DNA from: Schizochytrium sp. TIO01
Lineage: Eukaryota > Sar > Bigyra > Thraustochytrida > Thraustochytriidae
Direction of reading: 5' to 3'
DNA: 64,000 nucleotides
Assembly (NCBI GenBank): GCA_004764695.1
Contig: SMSO01000036.1
Span: forward strand, 2,392,001-2,456,000
The number at the start of each line of letters is the position of its first letter. Position 1 is the first letter of the stretch. The notes beneath the pieces are model-generated. The model saw only the letters and a program-made list of their open reading frames with translations, made no database searches and was not told the DNA's origin. The translations under genes and the position numbers were made by a program. Positions 21,584-32,089 of this stretch are shown here, one piece after another.

Positions 21584-24500
21584 GTTTTTCGCTGCTGGAG
21601 CTTGCGATTAATATATTATAATTTCAACCTGGATTCACATCACCAGTTCAATATTCAACTCTGCATAAGTAAACGATGTAAATCACAACAAAAGGCTTAA
21701 AGTCATCTCACTTTCTTTCTAAGTATTTGCAGTCATAATCTTGCCGATGAACTTTTCAAAATACGAATATGCTGATCTTTTACATGTAAAACCTGATTCA
21801 TTGGGCCACCATGTCACAGTCTCCGTTTAAGAGGCTCTTGGCAGCAATAAATTATGCTCCCTTATAAGAAGTTTGAATGTTCATGCTTCGTTTTACGCTG
21901 GCATATGCCGGTAGTAGACTTTTTTGGTGTTGGAAACCTTGCAAAATTCAAGTAGAAAGAAATTTTGTGTAGAATTCATTAACAAGAACCTGATCTTCAG
22001 CAGGTTTGATTCATTAGCTTACCTTTTTGTCCATTACATCATGGTGCTTGTTTAACTTTGTGCACGTTTAAACCAGGATGTTAAAGCCTAATATGAGTCA
22101 GATTTCAATTTTCTCTTTTATAATCAACCAAAAGATTGTCCCTGGGCCCTTTTCAGCAGTGGTGAACATCCTTTGTCCATTCCTTACGACAACTAGCACC
22201 ATGTTTCAAGTATCGTCTCTTGAAGATGGTGCTTTCTGTCCTTTACCTTATGTCCTGTGGCTCAAAGCCCCGGTAGAACTCAGCTGCTCAATGCATGAAG
22301 CTTATTTATAACCCAAGAATACAAATTTGACTTTGCTTCGAATCATCAGGGTAACTGAACAGTATGATATGTGTTTCGATGTTGGATAGTCCAGGAGAAA
22401 ATGGAATGCTGCATTGTGAAGCAAGATCCAACTTTGGTGATAACTCACTGTATAGATGTTCAGAGAGATGCGCATTTCGATGAATAGTTTCCCAACATAC
22501 CTGGCCTCACCCTAACGTATGACACCATAATATACTGTACCATGATTGCTCAAACCATGCTAAAGCGTGATTTAGTTCGTATTGACATGAACCTTCAGAC
22601 ATCATTTTTCATTTGAAACGAGCTTCATATATTTGAAAAACACAAGATTGTCAGTCATTAGCCTCAGAACGAGCTAGCAATAGCCCTAGTATTTAGTTTG
22701 TTGCGGATACAGGTTTGCTTAAACGAGAAATCTGAAAGAATCCATTCATGCTATCTGAGCATTCAGCGCTTCTTACGTCAAACGAACCCCGTAACGAAGC
22801 AAGTTTGCAGTATATGTCCATCAATACATTATAATGAACTTATGGATGCAGTCCTTCGCACCTATCTTCAAGCGTAGAGCGCAGTATTAAAGCTTCTTTT
22901 ATTCACCTAGAAGAAGCAAGTATGCAAATATTTAACGTCATGTAGATGTGTTGTTCCAACCAAGAAACGAGGCAAGTAGATGCATCTGACATATTCAATG
23001 AAAGATTGTCTCCATCTGGTGCTTGGTTCTTTTCACTTTTGCTACAGGTCAAAAGATTTTCTCAAGTGCATGCCTCCACCGGATATCACTCTGTTATGAG
23101 TCAATAAGAGTATTGTCTAGCTTGGCTTGAGAAAGTTTTTGTTCTCTTCTTAATACCAATGCATTAAGCTTTTGTCAGTTTGTCCTCCCTCGATTTTTGT
23201 TTTTGTTTTTGTATAATAAAATAATAAGAGAAGTGCATCACCGGTCATTCCCACGACAGCAGTCATAAAGGTTGTATTTCTTTAAGAAAGTCGAACAACA
23301 AAATATCACCAATCCGATCAAAGTCCACCTATATTCGCAAAAACACCTTTTTTTCCAAATCTTGGTAGATACCCTTGATAACGTACTCTTCCCTCCCTTT
23401 AAAGATCCTTGCCAAATCACAACACGTGAAAAGAGATGCTCAGAGACCAATTAGCTTAAGCAAACTATAAACAGGATGATGCTAATGAAGCATCAAAATC
23501 CAACATTAACAAGTCGTCACGATGAAGTATCCTGCATGCGTTGCCAATCCTTCTTTGTCTCATCTCTGGATAGCGTCTTTCCTTTATGAAAGTGAGATCG
23601 CCAAAGATAGATCCATTTACCACCCGCTAAACCGGTACTCTGGAGGAGAATGAATCCCAAGGACCAGCGAGAGTCCACTGTCAGACCCCTTGCCCCACCC
23701 AAGCTTTTAATGACACCACCACCAACACTATCGACCTTGAGTGACAATTCCCATCCACCGCTCTCGACTTGAGCAAGTAGTAGCACCCTTTGCACACTAC
23801 TCTAGCTCGTGTGTATGTACTCCACTGCTTGTAGGTAAGTGCCACCCGTGCACCGTAGCACATTCGAATCCGGCCAACGTGATCTCGGGGCCCCGAAGTC
23901 ACCAAAACGAAACTGGGTTCCGCAATCAAAGGACGGTTATAGCGAAAACAACAACAACAACAATAAACAAACACCCCAACAAAAAGAAAGAACAGCGGAA
24001 TAGAACGCTCAGAGAACAGAGCTCCGGCTCGATGAGAATGCACCGCAGAAAGTAAGCAAATCAAAGGGATTGTCATTGGTCGGTTTGCAGAGAGCGGTGC
24101 TCGCAACCTGCGCAGCCGCTGGCCTCGAGATGATCTGCGTGGACTCTGGGCAGCGCTGAGGAGCGCAGCGAAGAAGAAGCAGCAGCAGATCAGAGTCTTC
24201 TTCTAAGGAAAGGCGCTTCGAAGAGATGAAGAAGTGGAAAGAACACCTGGCATGGCGCCTAAGAGTGTCCTATCCGTCGCTAGGACCCCGTATTATAAAC
24301 AAGAACACATTGCAGTCAGTACCTCGGCAGCTGAAGAAAGGAGGAATCAATCGACCATTCGACGCGCAGGACAGGCGAGGACACGTCGAGGCCAGGCAAA
24401 GGGGGGCTGAGGCTCTGCCGCGGTTTTGGGGAGTGATCAGGACAGACGGCATTGCCTGGCTCGAAATGAAGATGAAGCATCGATTGATGGAATGGAGACT

Positions 24501-24703
24501 GATGAGGGTCCTATTGACTGTTAGGGGGCTTAGCGGAAACTCCGAAGTTGGGGAAATGAGATCAAAGCAGATGAATTGAAGAGAAGAGACTGAGACAGAC
24601 CTAGAACCAAAGTCCTCTTGCGGGAAGAGGCTGGCGAGCTCGGAGCGTGCAGGCACGGAGCGAGGCACGGAGCGAGACAGGGTTGTTGCTGCAATAAGCC
24701 ATC
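20641..24703. other. Spacer upstream of the prolyl hydroxylase gene
   Basis: AT-rich, with a CT run at 20937-20953 and a longer one at 21549-21581. No frame over 90 codons has coding-like codon use until about 23.5 kb. GC content rises from 24.1 kb towards the hydroxylase start, consistent with a promoter and leader. The open frame at 24226-24579 (plus) is Arg/Lys-rich and I do not call it. Confidence 0.5.
21549..21581. repeat. (CT)n microsatellite
   Basis: About sixteen CT units. Confidence 0.95.
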
Positions 24704-26380
24704 ATGGGCGAAGATTCTGGCGCCCCGAAGGGCGCAGACAGTGGTAAACCCGCGTCCCCGACATCGCCAACTCCGGCTTCGTCAGCGTCTCAGGGTAGCG
24801 CCTCAAGCACGTTCCTGGGCATCGCGATGTCACTTGCGGGTCTCGTGGCACTCGTTGCGGCCCTTGCAGGCGTCGTGGGCGTGGTTGCGGAGAATAACCC
24901 AAAGCTGAAAGCAGCTGTGGTGGATTTTTTTCCGGAGGAGCTCGTGATTGTCGTCGAAGACGCCACGGGACTCTCGCTGCTCACGCGTGGAGGCTTCAAA
25001 CGCAGCCGCGAGGAGCTCTTGCTCGCCCAAGAGAACACACCTGCTGCCCCTGTGACCTTCTCCGTCCACTTTAACGGAGACGGCCTCAGTGAAGGCGTGC
25101 TTAAGAATTCCGCAGAGTACCCCGGTCTTGACGCCCTTATTTACGAAGCGTGTCTCGAAATTCCCGAGGTCCTTGAGATCGTTGCAGAAGGAGATATCGA
25201 GAAGCATCATGAGATCTGTAAGCCAGAAGAAGGAGCGAAGCTTTTCACAGCAAGAGGCCGGAGAGTACTTTCTTTTCATGATATTGAAGAGGGCCAGCGC
25301 ACGTACGTGGTACCACAGGGACTCCATTTTGTGTGGCCTCTAGGAGAGGTTGGGAGCATATGGACTCCAGATAGCGTGGAGTCGCCGATCCCGAGCAAAC
25401 CGATTCGGCTGAGGCAATTGAGCAAGTCACCGCGGGTATTCACTGTAGAAAATTTTATGTCACCAGAGGAGATGCAGGCGATTTTGGACCATAATAAAGA
25501 CCTCCTGAAACCCAGTGAAGTTGGATTTGCAGGCTGGAGGGATAGCACACGCACAAGCAGTACAGCGTGGGACTTTCACTCATGGGCAGCACGCAAGGTT
25601 CAAAAACGAAGCTTTGACCTCCTCGGCATGGACTTTGATGGGTCTATGGCTGACGCCGTACAGGTGCTACGATACAATATCGCGGAGTGGTACAAGCCGC
25701 ACACCGACTGGTTTGACAAGAAAGCCTATGATGGACATGATCCCAAAATCAACAATGGTACCAACCGCTTCGCTACCGTCTTTCTTTATCTCACTGATGT
25801 CGAAGAAGGTGGACACACTGTCTTCCCACTCTCCACTACGCACGAGGGATACAATGGAGAGCAGCTCGTCCATCCTGGCACTGAGAAAACTGCCGGATAC
25901 ATTGCTCAGCGAGATGCCGAGTGGGTCTGCAACACATCCTCCACTGCACTGCGCTCGCAGCCGAAGGCAGGCAACGCTGTGCTATTCTACAGCCAAGAGG
26001 CCGATGGCTCCCTCGACAAATACAGCCTGCACGGCGGCTGCCCTGTTATTGCAGGCACCAAGTACAGCGCTAATGTTTGGATCTGGAACCGCCCCAAGCC
26101 TGGTAAGGATCAGGCCAAGGATGGCAAGGCAAAGAATGATGACACTAAAATCGAGATGCAGTTTCACAATGCGCGTAATGAGCCTATTGAGCTCTTCTGG
26201 GACAACGGGTCCACAGAGGGCGTCTTTCAAGTTCTCATCGACCCCGGCATGTACTCACCAATGACCACTTATCATGGTCACTCCTTTTTTGCTCGTCCTG
26301 TTGGGAGTGCCGAACGCATCTTCTTTTTCACTGCTAGTGACGCCATGAAGAGTAAGGAGTATGTTGCGCAGATCGTGTAA
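24704..26380 (+). CDS. Membrane-anchored prolyl 4-hydroxylase with a C-terminal VHL-beta-like domain
   Basis: A 2-oxoglutarate/Fe(II) dioxygenase of the prolyl 4-hydroxylase family, 558 aa in one exon with a good start context (CATCATGG). Residues 1-35 are Ser/Pro-rich and 36-62 form one hydrophobic segment, so it is probably a type II membrane protein facing the ER/Golgi lumen. The P4H domain (about 240-462) holds the whole active site: iron ligands H333 and D335 (KPHTDW), distal H443 (LHGGCP), 2-oxoglutarate lysine K453 (GTKYSANVWIW), and the family signature FLYLTDVEEGGHTVFP at 360-375. After a Lys/Asp linker, residues 482-545 resemble the VHL beta domain: FHNARNEPIELFW, IDPG, then TTYHGHSFFAR, matching the order of human VHL up to its SYRGH motif. 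The oxygenase call is firm; the VHL-like call is by eye. A poly(A) signal AATAAA lies at 26600. Confidence 0.92.
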   Translation: MGEDSGAPKGADSGKPASPTSPTPASSASQGSASSTFLGIAMSLAGLVALVAALAGVVGVVAENNPKLKAAVVDFFPEELVIVVEDATGLSLLTRGGFKRSREELLLAQENTPAAPVTFSVHFNGDGLSEGVLKNSAEYPGLDALIYEACLEIPEVLEIVAEGDIEKHHEICKPEEGAKLFTARGRRVLSFHDIEEGQRTYVVPQGLHFVWPLGEVGSIWTPDSVESPIPSKPIRLRQLSKSPRVFTVENFMSPEEMQAILDHNKDLLKPSEVGFAGWRDSTRTSSTAWDFHSWAARKVQKRSFDLLGMDFDGSMADAVQVLRYNIAEWYKPHTDWFDKKAYDGHDPKINNGTNRFATVFLYLTDVEEGGHTVFPLSTTHEGYNGEQLVHPGTEKTAGYIAQRDAEWVCNTSSTALRSQPKAGNAVLFYSQEADGSLDKYSLHGGCPVIAGTKYSANVWIWNRPKPGKDQAKDGKAKNDDTKIEMQFHNARNEPIELFWDNGSTEGVFQVLIDPGMYSPMTTYHGHSFFARPVGSAERIFFFTASDAMKSKEYVAQIV

Positions 26381-27971
26381 ATCAAAGGTTGCCTTGTTCC
26401 TGTCTCCATTCTTACACATGCCTCCATGGCGTGCATACACAAACATATGCATGCATGCATACATACAAACGACGATATATACTTACCTACTCGCATGCAA
26501 ACATCTACTAGGACCTTTGGTTTTCTTTGTCTTCATCATCATTGTTTCCGCTGGTTTGACATGATGTTTTCAACTGTCCACAGTATTCGGCTGTCTGACA
26601 ATAAACTTCAAAATAGCTGTTGTGCTCCCTTGGCTAGCCATTTTGAGCCACCATGACAGTTCTTCCTAAAATCGACCATTACTAATATTCTTATTTTGTA
26701 TTATACCTAGCTAAGGAAGGCGGCGAGGAAATATGTCAATTCCAACCCACATTACGTTTAGTGGACGGAGCCAGCTTCGATCTATTTGATAGAATTCTGT
26801 GGAGGTAAGGCTGCTTCGTTGCCCCTATCATCAGTCCAGATTTTAGATATCAACATTCTCCTAAAAGCGCACTTGCTCGAATAACTTTGTATATCTTGCC
26901 TCCTAATTCTATCTTGTGCTCGACTCCTCCTGTTTAACCCTCTATTTCTTTCGAGTATAGAGGCTGAAAAATGAATACGGTCAGCGAGAGGTTCATTATG
27001 GGAAGAGGGCTGAAGAATGCATCATAAATTTTGGCTTTTGGAATGAACATCCGTTATCCACAGAACTGGGTACTAAGGTGGACTCATTTATATAACAATT
27101 TTGGGACTGAGTCATATCTTTTCTGTATCTTATGGTGACGCAAATCTGAAGAGGCTAGGTTATCTAATTCAGTCATCTTTAGATTTCGCCATATTAAGTC
27201 TATTGAAATTGTATGTATGCTGAAAGGTGGTTCTGATTAGCTTGAGGTTGACTGTAAAGATGAAGGCAAGAGGCTTGATGAAGGCTTTAAGAAGGTTGGT
27301 TTACGAGTCAGCAAACTGCTGTCCTGGGAAATGAACTCCAGGACAGATGCATTCATGTAGTAGTTAGGGAGATTAAGACATTCTTGAAAGTAGTTAAAGA
27401 TAATCGATGGGGTTAGGTTAATCCAACTTCTCCGACCATGGATTCAAGCTAAACCATGCCTGGGTGTAGGTAATGTGTATCCACACTTATAGTTCTTGGC
27501 TTCAGCAGTCACGTGAGTCTGGTTGCCTTATTCTTGCTCTATTGTAAACCTTATGTCTACTGGGGTTTTACAAAGGGACACCAAGAACTTTAGCAATGTC
27601 TTGTCCACTAGTTCCTTCGATTGGAGATCTCAGCAATGCATACGTTCAGTTGTTGGAGTTATTGGCTCCACAGTTTCGTATCAGATTGTCTAGTTCTAAT
27701 CCAATTTGTAAACTAATTATCTAGGACTTACATCTAGTAATACCGTGTCCTTATTGGGGCTTTAAGCAGGTATATTCTTTCGTACCTCTCTCTCTCTTAT
27801 ACCAATCTGTCAGTTGTGAAAATATATACTATTAAGAGATCAGATTTAGAGCGTTGAATGGCACTGATGTGTTCAATCTCTTTCTATTTCTCTTTTTCCG
27901 GATCTTGGATGCCACACTGATTTCTCTCAAACACTGTATGTATAATGCGAGGTTATTGTTAAGGTAAAAAA
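26381..27971. other. 3' region of the hydroxylase gene and spacer
   Basis: Contains the AATAAA at 26600-26605 and a TGCA/CATA repeat at about 26446-26468. No open frame above 80 codons with coding character; nothing else identified. Confidence 0.5.
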
Positions 27972-28556
27972 TTAATGGAACCTGTGTGTAACTAGGTCAT
28001 TCTCTACATCATCGATTGTGCTTTTGCCTGAATTGCACTCTACTTGAGCGAAGTCAAAATCACGATTGCGTTCACGAGGATATCCAGCTTGAATATAACA
28101 TAGCAGCTCTTGGAGATCCACAGAACTGATAGAGGAAATCACCAAATCGTTCATATTTTGGTCCTGTGAAGTTGAGGTAATACGGGGAACTGAATCATTT
28201 TCCGTAGTAGAGGAATTACGTGTAGAGTGCATGGGAGGCGTTGGCTGAGAGTTAAAGGTAATCTGGTTGGGCAGCCCATGTCCACCCCAGGTAGCATCAA
28301 CTTCATTCTCATGAAGATCAACCCTCCGAACCTTGGCAGAATCCGATTCACTATCTCTGCGAGGTCTCTTATGTCCCATTCCTTCAGAGTTATCACACTG
28401 CTGAAGGATGAAAGTGGGGTGCTTAATTGCAGAAGCTGAGCTGCTATTGCCAATGGAAGGATCCCCGTTACTAATTTCACTAATTTCAGTGACTTTGGAG
28501 TTTTCCTGGTGCATCGTATTTGTATTGAGGATTGAAGAGTGGCTTTTGTTGGACAT
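27972..28556 (-). CDS. Ser/Asn-rich protein with a basic nuclear-localisation-like motif, unknown
   Basis: A 194-codon frame from ATG at 28556 to a stop at 27972. The protein is rich in Ser, Asn, Thr and Asp and looks intrinsically disordered. It has a basic cluster (GHKRPRRDSESDSAKVRRVD, about residues 61-80) that would suit a bipartite nuclear localisation signal, and a better-ordered stretch near residues 140-158 (SSISSVDLQELLCYIQAGYP). Codon use is AT-richer than in the firm genes. I recognise no family. It could be a transcription cofactor-type protein, or one exon of a longer gene. The frame is long for this AT-rich sequence, which is the main support. Confidence 0.45.
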   Translation of the reverse strand: MSNKSHSSILNTNTMHQENSKVTEISEISNGDPSIGNSSSASAIKHPTFILQQCDNSEGMGHKRPRRDSESDSAKVRRVDLHENEVDATWGGHGLPNQITFNSQPTPPMHSTRNSSTTENDSVPRITSTSQDQNMNDLVISSISSVDLQELLCYIQAGYPRERNRDFDFAQVECNSGKSTIDDVENDLVTHRFH

Positions 28557-31416
28557 AAAAAAATAAATTTAATTTTCAAATATAAAGGCGAGAGACCAGA
28601 CGTTCGATTCTGAGGTTGAAATTGTTGGGTTGTTAGCAGAGCACGTGCAAAGGATGTTCTGGATTTGCTTGCCTCTCGACGCCGCCAAATAAATAAATAA
28701 AAAATCGAATGCCTGAGCTATAATATTTTCTTGTTCTCCGGCATTCTATTGCGTTTAGTAACTACTCATATTGAATTCAAACAGGACATAATTTCAAGGT
28801 ATTGATTGATAAAGAGCAGCAAACTATTTACTATTTCTTCAGTTCATGTTTTAAACCAAAACAAAAGAAGAGAAAAACAGGGAAAAAGGAAAGAAAAAGA
28901 ACATCATATTTATTTTTTAAACAAATATATGACTAAACACTTAAACTAATAATTTACAGAATACTTTTCCAGTCGAAAAATTGTCGTAAGGTCTACACGG
29001 ACTCAACCTGAGTCCTTCAAGACCCTCCATGGCTGCCATGCTGGCCAAGCCAATTTCAATCTGGAAATCCCATAGCTCCTCAAGATAAGACATCTGATCA
29101 TGCCGTCAGCATCGAGTTTCAGGTTTGCTTGCCAATTATCCAAACACGGGGGTGCTGCTAGTGCGGGGCTAGAAAACTATCAGGCTCCAAGCCAGGACCT
29201 CGCCTTGCTCTACTCGTCGCAACTTCTTTTGCAATGGAAAGATTCTCCATGAGATTTCCAGAATTCATCAACCCAGCCGACGGATTCTCCCAACTATTCA
29301 CCTTTTTCTTTGTGTAGTTGTAAAGAAAGAAGAAAGAAAGAAAGAAATTCATTCCAAATGTTTGGTACTAGTAAGTAAGTAATACTGTTGCTATCTACTA
29401 TTATTATTCTCCCACTTTAAATTCTCCCACTTAAAATTATCCCATTGGCGGATTGATTCTCCCATACTAATCCACAATTTTTCTTTGTTCTTAGTTGTAA
29501 AGAAAGAAGAAAGAAAGAAAGAAAAAATCCTTTTTTTAGTTAGTAATACTGTTACTATCTTCTATTATAATTATTATTGTTATTATAATTATTATAATTA
29601 TTACAGATTATATTATTTCTATTTCAAGAGCTAGCTCTACCATAAAATATATAATATATTACAGAAGGAGCTTTCCTAATCAGGTTGACGGTCAGTTTCC
29701 AGGGGAAAATGCGATGAGTATGAGACAAAGTCGGGTTAATTAATTTTGGTCCACGAGGTGCGAGCTGAAAAAAATGAAGAAGAGAAAACCTGTGTTGAAG
29801 AAAGATTGTAATTCTTTCAAACATCTTCTGCGTCGCTAAACTACTCTTGGAATGTGGGAAACCATTACTCAGAGCAATAAAAGTTAGACATTGCAAAAAA
29901 TACTTTATGAATTAAATAATTTCAAAATTCACAACAAACCATAAAATTTTCGGCCTGCCTTTAGAGATAGATGCATTGCACTTCTTACATTCCTCTTTGA
30001 AGCTTCAAAATGCGCTCTTTATCAATTTAGGCTTTTGAAATACACCAATGTAGGGTTTCCAGGTTACGACGAAGCAGTGCAATTTATACAGACCAAGTAG
30101 GGTCTTTTTACATGTTGATCTATTATTCGTCGTTTATATCATAATGTTTGCAGGTTGTTAATAAAATTGCGATTATTCTTAAAGTGACGACATAATGTGG
30201 TCCTGGAGTCCATGAGCAGTAGTGCTGCCTTCTTTGTTCATAGAAGGAAATATACGGCTGCCAAGCCAAGGCTGTGCTTACAGGGTCATTTTTCTGAGTT
30301 TATATTAATACAAAAGCCCTCGACAACAGGCTATGAGGTACTGAAATTTCAATCGCTTTTGGAGTATCTATAACACTATGTGACGATAGCAGTTAAAGGC
30401 ATGTGAAAATTACTGGAATAGCTCAAAGTTAAAGATTCCACAATTTGAGTCAACATGTGTAGCTTATATAAATACGCAACATGTTTGCATATGTTCAAAA
30501 CTGGTAAAATGATTACGGTCATATAAAGACATTGTCCTGTAGTGTTCAAGGTAACGATTGAGCGAAACTTTATAAGGCTTTGGTGGTGCCTTACAAACGT
30601 TGAAAGGAGAACTGGCACTACTGTAAATGCAATAAACAATTATGTATATAACACAGTACTCTATATGTATAATGCTACTTTTGAATATGTATTTATATCT
30701 TACAACTCGAATCGTATTCTGTCACTAGTACTTATGACTATGACAGAGTCTTTTAGGCACTTTAGATATCCATAATTTCAAATTAAAGATTCAATAATAC
30801 TAACAGCCTGGGGCTAGTACACATAGTACACAAGATGGGCTGTTCTTCGTAACTTTGGTTATCAGTATTAGAGTGAATAAATAGTTCAACAGGGTGTATC
30901 AGGAATTATCACAACACAAAGTGCTGTATCGAGGCTGGAGTAATGATCAAGAGCAGTATACATATGGGTGGGTAAGCAACTTCGTAATGTGAACTGGGTA
31001 TTCTAGGGTTTTTGCTCTTGGTTTATTAACTAACTTGTAATCCGTGAATGAAATTCCTTGCACGTCAAAGTTAAACGCTGAAAGTCTTTAATATCACAAA
31101 TGCTTGCAAGATATTCCTAATCTTATGTTTCTTATTGTGTTTTTTTGGTACTCGTATATGTGTTGGGGAATCTGCGGGGTGCAGAGCATTATAATATCTA
31201 TTGAGAAAGAGTTTTTGAGAAGAATGTCTGGAAGGACATGTAAACTCCGACAATACAGTCAGCGTGTCCTTGAAGTACTTCTTGGAAATCTCTCTCTGTC
31301 TTGAGTTTCAAAATAGTAGTAAGCACAAACCCTTCTGTGTCAAACTCTTGTAGATACTCGTAACTAAATCCGCATCATGGACCTTCTATTGTTGAGCTAA
31401 TGGACCTGCGAATTGA
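28557..31416. other. AT-rich spacer
   Basis: No supportable gene. It contains a partial direct duplication (listed separately) and ATT-rich tracts near 29.55 kb. Frames at 29624-29896 (minus) and 30542-30775 (plus) are AT-rich and random-looking. Confidence 0.5.
29301..29580. repeat. Direct duplication with AAGAAAG-rich core
   Basis: Two copies of a segment about 100 bp long, at about 29301-29402 and 29477-29580. They share TAGTTGTAAAGAAAGAAGAA, the following GAAA run and a downstream TAGTAATACTGTT. They are separated by several TTCTCCCACTT-like units. This looks like a local slippage or duplication event. Confidence 0.75.
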
Positions 31417-31758
31417 TTAGTTGTCCCTCCTTCCCATTCGGATGAGACGCAGACTATGCGAGACTTTTTTGTTCGATCCAGACCCACATAGAGCAGGGTC
31501 AGGCTTTGCACCGTGCTGATTTTTACCCATTTCAAACAGTTTGACGAGAGAATCGTAAAAAAATCGATCTTCATCCAATTCAAAACCAATCATCGAATCG
31601 TTGGATGAAATTTTGACTTCTAGGAAGTCCTTGTCAAAAACCGGCTTTTCAACTGATACATGAGAAGGGTGGATGCAAGAACTCTGCTGGCTGAGCCCAA
31701 AGCGCATGGTGCACTTACCAACATCGGACTTGCCGCATATCCACAGATGTGCATGCAC
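31417..31758 (-). CDS. Candidate spliced coding block, unknown protein
   Basis: The minus frame is open for about 114 codons and includes a coding-like stretch, EKPVFDKDFLEVKISSNDSM and onward to VKLFEM. Two strong GTAAGT donors occur on this strand just upstream (at about 31754 and 31709) and a GTAAAA donor follows the VKLFEM stretch. The open frame probably crosses introns. The Walker-A-like string GKSDVGK falls across the second GTAAGT donor, so I do not read it as a nucleotide-binding site. Exon structure unresolved; it overlaps the plus-strand candidate next to it. Confidence 0.25.
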   Translation of the reverse strand: MHAHLWICGKSDVGKCTMRFGLSQQSSCIHPSHVSVEKPVFDKDFLEVKISSNDSMIGFELDEDRFFYDSLVKLFEMGKNQHGAKPDPALCGSGSNKKVSHSLRLIRMGRRDN

Positions 31759-31786
31759 TTACTTGTCGATGAGTTTTTTGGCGTCT

Positions 31787-32089
31787 ATGGAACGCAAGGC
31801 TACAATTCTGCAGAAGGGCAAGCGGGACCCTGCAAAAGATATTTTTCAAGCTACGCAGCTTGAACTCAATGTAGAAAACTGGCTCGCATGGCGTCAGGGA
31901 TTACATACTCGTGTGCCATTTTCCCGCGACGTTGAAGTCTGCACAGGTGTGTCTGGGCTAAGTGAGGCCTCCATGACTCGTCGCATTGCTGCCCGGCTCG
32001 GTTTTGGCAAGTACCTGCTAGATGAGGTACAAAAAATGCCAGCAGATACTTTGATGAACTATTACTCTGCGGAATTTTGCAAAGCTTGA
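31787..32089 (+). CDS. Candidate last exon or small ORF, 100 codons, unknown protein
   Basis: From ATG at 31787 the frame MERKATILQKGKRDPAKDIF and on is open to TGA at 32087-32089. It is a well-mixed sequence with coding-like codons, including SMTRRIAARLGFGKYLLDEV near the C-terminus. A second plus frame just upstream (31660 onward, TNIGLAAYPQMCMHLLVDEF) also reads like protein and would need a frameshift or an intron to join. Both features suggest a decaying gene or an intron I missed. No family recognised. Confidence 0.35.
   Translation: MERKATILQKGKRDPAKDIFQATQLELNVENWLAWRQGLHTRVPFSRDVEVCTGVSGLSEASMTRRIAARLGFGKYLLDEVQKMPADTLMNYYSAEFCKA

Noticed and set aside
23681-24106. 141-codon minus-strand open frame
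   Set aside because: It includes a poly-Cys run from a GTT/AAC microsatellite and no recognisable domain, and the opposite strand is open too.
28590-28670. tRNA-like strings (GTTCGATTC and TTAGCAGAGC)
   Set aside because: The A- and B-box-like strings are in the wrong order and spacing and no cloverleaf can be drawn.
31700-31758. Walker A motif (GKSDVGK) in the minus frame
   Set aside because: The string spans a perfect GTAAGT donor (GATGTTG|GTAAGT), so it is probably an exon-intron read-through rather than a nucleotide-binding loop.
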